Virus record (IMG/VR): IMGVR_UViG_3300025771_000189
Span: 1-23,656 of that record
Reading direction: 5' to 3' (one strand)
From: a virus
DNA: 23,656 bases
The translations under genes and the position numbers were made by a program. Positions 1-6,500 of the stretch are shown here, in pieces (position 1 is the first letter of the stretch; every line of letters begins with the position of its first letter). Below the pieces are notes generated by a model that was given only the letters and a program-made list of their open reading frames with translations, was not told where the DNA came from and did not search any database.

Positions 1-382
1 GAGCAGCTGGAGCAGGTCCTACATCAAAAGCTATCTTAGAGAACCTTTGATCGTTCTTAGGTATTAGTCCTTGAAGAACAGGAATGTCGTGTATGATTTT
101 CAAGGTAAAGGTGGAGAAGTCATCAGCACGGTTCTTAGAGGCAGATACAACAAGTATGTTTTTAGTAGGGTCTAGTAGTAGTTGATGAACAGCATAGGCA
201 GAACATATCCAGGATTTACCTACACCACGGAACGCCATGATAACAGATCGTTTAGGACCGTGTTGCATGAAGTCAGCTATGTCGTACTGTAAAGCTGTAG
301 GATCAGGTAGGTTCAAGTGTTTCCAAACTACATATAAGAAGTTACGGAAGTCCTTGAGTTGTTTAAGCTTTTCAATGCTCAT
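1..382 (-). CDS. Terminase large subunit (T7 gp19-like), N-terminal part, cut by window edge
   Basis: This is the packaging motor ATPase/nuclease that pumps DNA into the prohead through the portal. The first 127 residues are readable. They begin MSIEKLKQLKDF and contain a clear Walker A loop, FRGVGKSW, at about residues 51-58, preceded by the hydrophobic strand SVIMA and followed by a second strand, NILVVSAS. This matches the start of the ATPase domain of T7 gp19 (586 residues). The nuclease domain and Walker B lie beyond base 1. The ATG at 382 is preceded by a purine-rich AAAGAGAGAGAG stretch that can act as the ribosome binding site. It lies 36 bases after the small terminase stop, the usual gp18-gp19 order. 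Too short for the automatic ORF listing because it runs off the edge; read by hand. Confidence 0.93.
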   Translation of the reverse strand, partial: MSIEKLKQLKDFRNFLYVVWKHLNLPDPTALQYDIADFMQHGPKRSVIMAFRGVGKSWICSAYAVHQLLLDPTKNILVVSASKNRADDFSTFTLKIIHDIPVLQGLIPKNDQRFSKIAFDVGPAPAA

Positions 383-418
383 GCTTCAACTCTCTCTCTT
401 TCGGTGTTATAACTGTAA

Positions 419-658
419 TTACTTAATCTTTTCTTTAAGTTCAGGGTTCTCTTCAAAAGGTAACACTTCTCCTAGTAGATCATTAAGAGGAGTATCTTTA
501 CCACTCATAAGAATTACATCGTTATCTTTTAAATGTTGCCTGGCACAGTTAAGTAAAGCAGGGTTATACTCTTCAGTTGCTTGCATTAATTGAATACCTT
601 TACTTAAAGTATCTGTTAGAAGGATATGTAAGTTACCTAGTTCTTCTCTTGTTTTCAT
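419..658 (-). CDS. Terminase small subunit (T7 gp18-like DNA maturase A)
   Basis: A 79-residue, mostly helical acidic protein just upstream of the large terminase, where T7 gp18 (89 residues) sits. Small terminases of this group bind the concatemer DNA and load the large subunit. The central segment ALLNCARQHLKDNDV (about residues 34-48) fits the 'LN.aRqfLKdn' pattern I remember from small terminases of T7-like phages. The C-terminus is rich in Glu, Asp and Lys. I see no canonical helix-turn-helix, so the call rests on position, length and this pattern. The gene starts 17 bases after the stop of the small basic protein gene upstream. Confidence 0.75.
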   Translation of the reverse strand: MKTREELGNLHILLTDTLSKGIQLMQATEEYNPALLNCARQHLKDNDVILMSGKDTPLNDLLGEVLPFEENPELKEKIK

Positions 659-675
659 AGTTGTTGAGGCTTATA

Positions 676-954
676 TTACCATTTACGACAAGACCAATAC
701 CCTGCCGATAACTTTGATTTCTTTTGATCGCACTTATGTCTAGCTCTAAAAGATTTTCTAGCTTTAGGATTGGACTTTCTAATCTTCATGTTAGCGTCCC
801 CGAATCTTATGGTCTTTGTCTTAGTACCTTCTTTAGCACATACAACAAACTTTTTCTTACCGTGCCCAGGTTCTCCTTTGCGTATTCTTCTGGGTTTATT
901 AATAGCTAAACCTTTACGCTTACATCCTGTAACTACTTTCTTCTTCTCAGCCAT
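676..954 (-). CDS. Small basic Cys/His-containing phage protein, function unknown
   Basis: A 92-residue, strongly basic protein beginning MAEKKKVVTGCKRKG. It has four cysteines (about residues 11, 39, 75, 89) and ends in FRARHKCD...GYWSCRKW. The C-terminal H-x-C and S-C pairs could bind a metal, which is inference. I remember closely similar C-termini (FGD.NM.I ... RARH.CD ... YWSC+KW) from many marine phages, always without assigned function. The charge suggests nucleic-acid contact. A GTG at 975 would add seven residues but would overlap the upstream small gene by 17 bases. The ATG at 954, four bases after that gene's stop, is preferred. Neither start has a good Shine-Dalgarno sequence. Confidence 0.8.
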   Translation of the reverse strand: MAEKKKVVTGCKRKGLAINKPRRIRKGEPGHGKKKFVVCAKEGTKTKTIRFGDANMKIRKSNPKARKSFRARHKCDQKKSKLSAGYWSCRKW

Positions 955-958
955 GCTG

Positions 959-1081
959 TTAATTTTTAAACCCACGCTTCATATTAGCGTATGACTGAGG
1001 TGATATAGTAGACTTCTTCTTGCTACGACTAATGCCTAGCTTTCTTCTTCTGTTTATATTTGCGTATAGTCCTTTTTTCAT
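959..1081 (-). CDS. Small basic protein (40 aa), conserved in marine phages
   Basis: A 40-residue protein, MKKGLYANINRRRKLGISRS then KKKSTISPQSYANMKRGFKN, found by reading the gap between two larger genes. Its ATG overlaps the stop of the upstream membrane-protein gene as ATGA, and its stop lies four bases before the next start, so it fills the gap exactly. About a third of the residues are Lys or Arg. The 'LY.NIN.RRK.GISR.K..STIS...Y.NM..GF' pattern is one I recall from many marine T4-like and T7-like phage genomes, unannotated. The function is unknown; DNA or RNA binding is possible from charge only. It is often missed because it falls below common ORF length cut-offs. Confidence 0.85.
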   Translation of the reverse strand: MKKGLYANINRRRKLGISRSKKKSTISPQSYANMKRGFKN

Positions 1082-1329
1082 TTCTTCATTAACATCTCCA
1101 TCATTCTATCTAGTTTACCGTTAATCTCTTTTACCGTAGTTTCAAGACCACTCATTCTATTCTCCACAGCAGTGTCTCGTTCTCTTTGGGTAGCAAGTTC
1201 TACTTCAATCCTTGTCAATCGTTCTTCATCTTTTTCCAAGCGATCAGTAAGCTTTTTAATCATCCAACCAATTACTCCAAGTATAACAGCTAGAGCAGTG
1301 TCGAGAAAGTGTGATATTGTTTCTGGCAT
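1078..1329 (-). CDS. Small membrane protein with coiled coil, holin- or spanin-like (T7 17.5 position)
   Basis: 83 residues. One membrane segment, about residues 8-25 (FLDTALAVILGVIGWMI), is followed by KK and a long charged heptad-like region (about 27-80) that should form a coiled coil, ending MLMKK. The position directly after the tail fibre gene is that of the T7 class II holin gene 17.5 (67 residues), so a lysis role is likely. However, one N-terminal membrane helix plus a long coiled coil also resembles a short inner-membrane spanin (Rz type), and XhlA-like lysis accessory proteins use similar parts. I cannot choose between these from sequence alone. It starts four bases after the tail fibre stop, and its own stop overlaps the start of the 40-residue gene. 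Confidence 0.72.
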   Translation of the reverse strand: MPETISHFLDTALAVILGVIGWMIKKLTDRLEKDEERLTRIEVELATQRERDTAVENRMSGLETTVKEINGKLDRMMEMLMKK

Positions 1330-1333
1330 TTGT

Positions 1334-3517
1334 TTAAAGAGCTGAGATGATAAAAGCTAGGAGTTGTTCGTATCGTACAGACATCTTAGTGTGTTTGGTA
1401 AAACCTTCTGTTTCTTCATCTTTAAAAAGCCACTCACCATTTTCATCTTGTTTAGACCACCAAGTATTTTCACCTAGTATAGCATATCGATAAGCATCTA
1501 AACCTTCAGCTTCAAAAGCAGCTTTTACATCCTGTGCAATAACACCTATATGAATACGAGCATCGTCACCTTTCTTAACAACAGCATCTTTAAGCCTAAA
1601 CTTTTTCATTAAACCTTTTAAGGCAGTAGCAACTCTTAGTTCTGCTTCGCTTAGGTCTTCAATATCTTGTTTTAGATTACGATCAGAACCACTCCAAGCT
1701 CCTCCGTTAATATAACCGTTATCCCAAGTGTTACTAGCAGAACCTAAATCTACATTTGAATTAGGATTACTGTACATTGAGCCTGTGGGTTCTACACTAG
1801 CTTGAGCAGCAGAAGAACACGCTATGGTTATTCCAGCATTAGCACTGAAATCTCCGTCTGCAATATTTAATGTAACTCTTTCTCCATTTTCTTGGTATTG
1901 TAAGGACGCAGTGTTATTTCCTTGTGAAATTTTTATCCTACCACCAAGACCACTAGCGTGTTCGTTTTCTAATTGTAAATCTACATAAGCACTTGTTTGG
2001 TTACCTTTAGCGTATATAGTATCCTTTCCACTACCTCCATCCACAGTTAATTGATAAGAAGAATCCGCTAATGCTCCTGTTCCTATGTTGTTGTTAGTAT
2101 CGTTAACATTAAAAGTGGTATCTGCACTGTCTATCATTGTAGACTCCACAGCGTTAGCTGCTATCGTAAGTGAAGTAGAACCTGTAACATCACCAGTATG
2201 GGTAGCGTTAGTGACTTTAGCAGTGTTAGCAGTTACAGCTGTGTTGTTCGCTACCTCTGTGTCAAAGTCTGAAATGGTTGCTGCGGTCTGTGTACCTGTG
2301 TGATTAGCTCTGTTCTTTAAGTTAGCGTCTGTGTCGTTGACCGTTGCACCTGCTGCAATACCTGCAAGCTTCGTTTGTTCTGCATCGTCAAATTCATTAG
2401 TGTTAGGGTTGCTTTCATATAAGGTTTTAACATCCGCAGCTGTAGGAGAAGCACTACCATTAGCGGCAGCTGTAATCCTTCCTTGTGCATCTACTGTAAG
2501 ATTAGTCGCAGTATAAGAACCTGGAGTAACAGCAGTGTTGGCAAGCTTATCAGCAGTTATAGCATCATCAGCAATGTTAACTGTATTAATAGGACCACCT
2601 GCAACACCTGTCGCTAGAGTAGTAGCTATCTGAGCGTCTACATAAGTCTTGTTCGTAGCGTGACTACCACTAGCAGGGGCAATTAAACCTGTAACTTTAT
2701 CAACATTTTGAATATCATTTGTCTGCATATCCAAGTTACCTGACATAGAATCTCCACTCTTGTTAACTTGTAAAGCATCTTGTTGGTCTACATAACCTTT
2801 ACGAGCAGAGTGATCGCTACTAATAGGAGCACCTAGACCACTAACCATGTTACCTCCCATAGCCAAGTCACCTGTCATATTGTCCCCAGCTTTAGTAACT
2901 TGTAGTGCGTCTTGTCCGTCTACATAAGTCTTGTTAGTAAGATCATTACCTGTACTAGGAACAGCAGAGGAAGTGACTTTATTAGCACCCATGTCCAAGT
3001 TACCAGTCATCGTATCACCAGCAACATCAACAAAAGTAATATCTGCGTAGTTCTTAGTTACAGCATCTTGAGGGTTTGTAGGATCAGCAAGATTCTTAAT
3101 CTTAGCTAAATCAGCGTCGTAGTTCCCATCAACAGGGTCTTTGGTCATTGTGTTCTTACCACTACCTTCTTCTATCTCTTCGTTAAGATATAAGTTGTGT
3201 AAGTAAGCACGGTCTAGTTCTACTTCAGTAAGTACACTACCGTTCTCAAAGTCTACAAGAGCAGTATCAGATGCACTGTCTCTTTTAATTCTTATCCTAG
3301 CACCAGTCTCAGGAGCAGTAGTAAATCTGATAAGAGCAGAAGGAGATGTTATAATAGTGTAAGCTCCTGTAGAGACAGTATAAAACTTACCTCCTGGAGA
3401 ACTGCCTGTTGAATCGTCTAACTGTACAACTACATGAGTGTCATCAAGATAAGGAAAAGAAAATGCAAAGTCTGTTTGACCTGCTCCAACTGTGTAGTCT
3501 ACGTATGTATTAGCCAT
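1334..3517 (-). CDS. Tail fibre (T7 gp17-like) with C-terminal S74 intramolecular chaperone
   Basis: 727 residues against 553 in T7. Residues 1-120 match the T7 gp17 tail-attachment domain: a beta-rich start MANTYVDYTVGAGQTDFAFS, then the ENGSVLTEVELDRAYLHNLY segment. Residues 161-298 hold three tandem repeats of about 44-50 residues built on GD.M(T/S)G.LDM ... K.YVD. Residues 360-420 carry the common phage-fibre phrases EQTKLAGIAAGATVND and NRANHTGTQTAATISDFDT. The C-terminus (about 611-727) starts SDRNLKQDIEDLS and continues HIGVIAQDVKAAFEAEGL, the S74 peptidase / endosialidase-type chaperone that drives trimerisation and then cuts itself off, with Ser611 of the SD pair the expected cleavage residue. 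Mature fibre would then be about 610 residues. The receptor-binding part is probably residues 430-610. Confidence 0.93.
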   Translation of the reverse strand: MANTYVDYTVGAGQTDFAFSFPYLDDTHVVVQLDDSTGSSPGGKFYTVSTGAYTIITSPSALIRFTTAPETGARIRIKRDSASDTALVDFENGSVLTEVELDRAYLHNLYLNEEIEEGSGKNTMTKDPVDGNYDADLAKIKNLADPTNPQDAVTKNYADITFVDVAGDTMTGNLDMGANKVTSSAVPSTGNDLTNKTYVDGQDALQVTKAGDNMTGDLAMGGNMVSGLGAPISSDHSARKGYVDQQDALQVNKSGDSMSGNLDMQTNDIQNVDKVTGLIAPASGSHATNKTYVDAQIATTLATGVAGGPINTVNIADDAITADKLANTAVTPGSYTATNLTVDAQGRITAAANGSASPTAADVKTLYESNPNTNEFDDAEQTKLAGIAAGATVNDTDANLKNRANHTGTQTAATISDFDTEVANNTAVTANTAKVTNATHTGDVTGSTSLTIAANAVESTMIDSADTTFNVNDTNNNIGTGALADSSYQLTVDGGSGKDTIYAKGNQTSAYVDLQLENEHASGLGGRIKISQGNNTASLQYQENGERVTLNIADGDFSANAGITIACSSAAQASVEPTGSMYSNPNSNVDLGSASNTWDNGYINGGAWSGSDRNLKQDIEDLSEAELRVATALKGLMKKFRLKDAVVKKGDDARIHIGVIAQDVKAAFEAEGLDAYRYAILGENTWWSKQDENGEWLFKDEETEGFTKHTKMSVRYEQLLAFIISAL
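2624..3037 (-). repeat. Three tandem protein repeats in the tail fibre shaft
   Basis: These bases encode fibre residues 161-298 as three consecutive units (about 161-204, 205-248, 249-298). Each has a GD(T/N/S)M(T/S)G(N/D)L(D/A)M core, a variable linker, and a (N/R)K(T/G)YVD(G/Q/A)Q end. The third unit is a few residues longer. The DNA copies have diverged, so the repeat is old and kept at protein level. Such units usually form triple-stranded beta shaft segments in phage fibres. Confidence 0.8.
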
Positions 3518-3529
3518 GGTAATCTATTA

Positions 3530-6500
3530 TTAATTTGTTTGTTGTAAAAGTTCAAGCACTTCTTCTCGTTGCATCCCACCTTTTAAACCTGCTCTAGCTT
3601 TCATTAATGAAGAGTATTGTGCGTTTAACTCAGGATACTCTCTGAGCATCTGTCTTCTAGCTTCTTTCCTGTACTTAGTTAGAACGCTGTTTATCTGTTG
3701 GATACGAGGACTAGGAAGACCAGGTTCAGATTCTGGTGATAACCTTTGGTAGTTCCTTGACTTTATAAGTTTATTCAAGGTTTGCCTAAGAGAAAGACCA
3801 CGAAGTTTAACAGTCTTTAATAACTCTAACTGCCTATCGTTCGCTGATTGTCCTTTATCGTTTTCATACTCTAACAAATCTATCTGTCCACCTAAACTAG
3901 GAGGAGGGTTTCTAAAAGCATGATTCAAACTAGCCATCTCTGTTAGGATAGGATCGTTCTTTTTAGTTGATAATTGAATAGGATTAATAAAACCTGTACC
4001 CATCCATTGTTCTGCTACATATTCCTCTCCCAATATATTACGTTTAGTATCTAACGAACCACGCATACCTAGCTTACGTTTTACCGCATCCATGACAGAC
4101 CTTGTTTCTTTTATCGCTTGAGTATCGTAGTCAGCTGTTTGAGAAATTAAATTAGGAACTAATGAACCTGCATAATTTCTGCCTAACTTTTCTACATATC
4201 TATCAGGATCACCTAAAGCATCTGCCCACATTTGAATACCAGCTAAGTATGATTTGTTTGTAGCGTTTCTTGTTAGAGCTAATACCATTGATGTTGTAGC
4301 GTGTTCTAAAAGAGATTCATCAAAAGATGCTTCTTCTCTTATCCCTGTTTCTACTAAATCAGCTACAACACCTAACGGAGTTGCTAAAGGGTCAAGTCTT
4401 TGATAACTGAAATAAGTGTCTCCTATTTTAATGCTATAGGGTCTCCATCCAGTCGCCATTAAAGCTTCTTTTTCTCTTTCGTTACTAGGTCCACCTCCTG
4501 TTATGTATTCTCTATTATTAAAAGCAACGTCAATTAAGCCTCCTACAGTAAGTGCTCCTGTGACTACCTTACCTCTTGCCCTTGCTTTTAAGATAGGGTC
4601 TGCACTATTAAATTCAGCCAACAATCGCTGCCTTTCCTCTTTTAACACAGTAACAAAAGGAGTTCTCTCAAAAGCAAACTTTAAGATATTAGTAGGAGTA
4701 CGAACAAAAGGAACTACAAATCTCAAGTAAGGTATTTTGTTAGTGGCTTCTTGGATTACTTTACCTAATGTCTTGTCTTGTAATTCTTTAGTAAAGGTTA
4801 AGTACTGAGCTTCTTCCATTGAATACTGCATAAGTGCAGATGAATCAGGATTAAAGTTATCGTCCTTGTATTTGATGATAAAATCAGCTTTCTCTTTTCC
4901 TTTAAGACCTTGCTTATCTGCTATTAAAGAAGCTTCCCTAACAAGACCCTCCTCCGACATCATTCGTCCACCTTCAGTTACTATACCGTCAATAGTTTTA
5001 TTGATGTGTCCAGCTAATGCTTTAGGATCACGAATACCTTGTTGTATGCCTGACATAGCGGCTTTCATTCTAGCAGCCCTACGATAAGCTAATTGCTTAA
5101 AGAACTCATCAGAAGTTAACAGCAACCTACTGGGAAGTCTTATATAACTAGCGTATTTATCTATTGAATCTTTAGCTGAGTCGGAAACAAAACCACCTAT
5201 AGGAGATTCAGCTATACGCTGACCAGTTATAGAAGCTCGTTGACCTTCTTCAAAAGCACGGTTGGATGGGTCTAGTAAATTGTCTTGGTCTTTGAATGCT
5301 TGTTTTGCAAACTTACCTGCTTCCTTAAACATTTCACCGTCTGACCAAGAAGCTATAACAGCTTTGACTACATCCATGTTTCCACTCGCTATACCACCAG
5401 CAACAGCTTCTAAGGTGGTCATCACTTGAGTCAACGCATTACCCATGATATTAACCATCTGTGTCTTAGGGCCACTCAATATAGAGTTCATCCAGTATTC
5501 AGTAGGCATATCTAAGAAATGTTTACCTTGTGCTTTTTTAGCAGTCTTTAACAACCTAGCTAAACTACCCTCTAAATCGTCAGGATCAATATGCTCTCTT
5601 ACAAGGTTAACCATACGCTCAGGCTTCATGTTGCCAGAGTTATTAACAAACTCTTTGCGTATGCCTTCTATTTGCGTTTCAGCTTCATTAAGTCCTAGCT
5701 TACGCTTACCGAAACCTTCATCTCTAGCTTGTAAGGTAATAGCTGTTTCTCTTCCTATTCTACGATAAACATCTGCTACTGTTAATAGTTGTTGAAAAGC
5801 ATTCTTGAGTTTAGTTATAGATACATCACCGTAACCGTTGTCTTTAGCTTCTTGAGCTATCTCGCTAACATTCTGTATAAGTGCTTTACCTTGTTCTCTG
5901 TAAGATTGTTGTGTTATACGAATATCACGCAATACTTTCTCAGCGTCTTCTCCTTCTTTAGCTTGTGCTCTAACAGTTGTTTCGATTGCTTCGTCTATAT
6001 CTGTAATGGCATCTGTAACTGTTACTTTCTCAGGATTAGCTTCGTAGTATTTCTCTAGTAAATCTTTTAGTACAACAACATCACCATCAGTCTCTAATGC
6101 AAACTGCGGTAGTCTAGGTTTACCTCCTTTTAACAACTCATCTGCATACCCACGGAACTTATCAGGAACAGCACTAAGGAACTCATCCTCTTTACCTTTC
6201 TTAAAGTCAGGCAGTTCGCTAGGTCTTTTCACAGAAGCTAAGCCTTCGTCTGCTTGTTTTGTAGCTGTTATGATATTGTTTTTAACTTCTACATTACCTT
6301 TACCAAATACATTTTCTATAAGACTAACATAATCAGCTGTCTTTTTGTTGTGTTGGAAACCTGCTTTAGTTTCTTTTCCGACTCCGCTTTTACTTCCTTC
6401 ATATACAGAGAAGTATGCTTTACCGTTTCCTTTAACTGCGTCAAAAGCTTGTTCAACAACTAACAGCTGGTTTTCTTTTTCCTTAATAACATTAAGTACA

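Noticed and set aside
237-593. Plus-strand open frames, here and at many places (for example 724-994, 2085-2516, 4503-5087, 7458-7820, 12373-12681)
   Set aside because: They lie opposite strong minus-strand genes, have no family resemblance, and their composition is the mirror of the real coding strand.
2624-3037. Repeat series in the tail fibre considered as a CRISPR-like array
   Set aside because: Units are diverged, in frame, translated, and without constant direct repeats or spacers.
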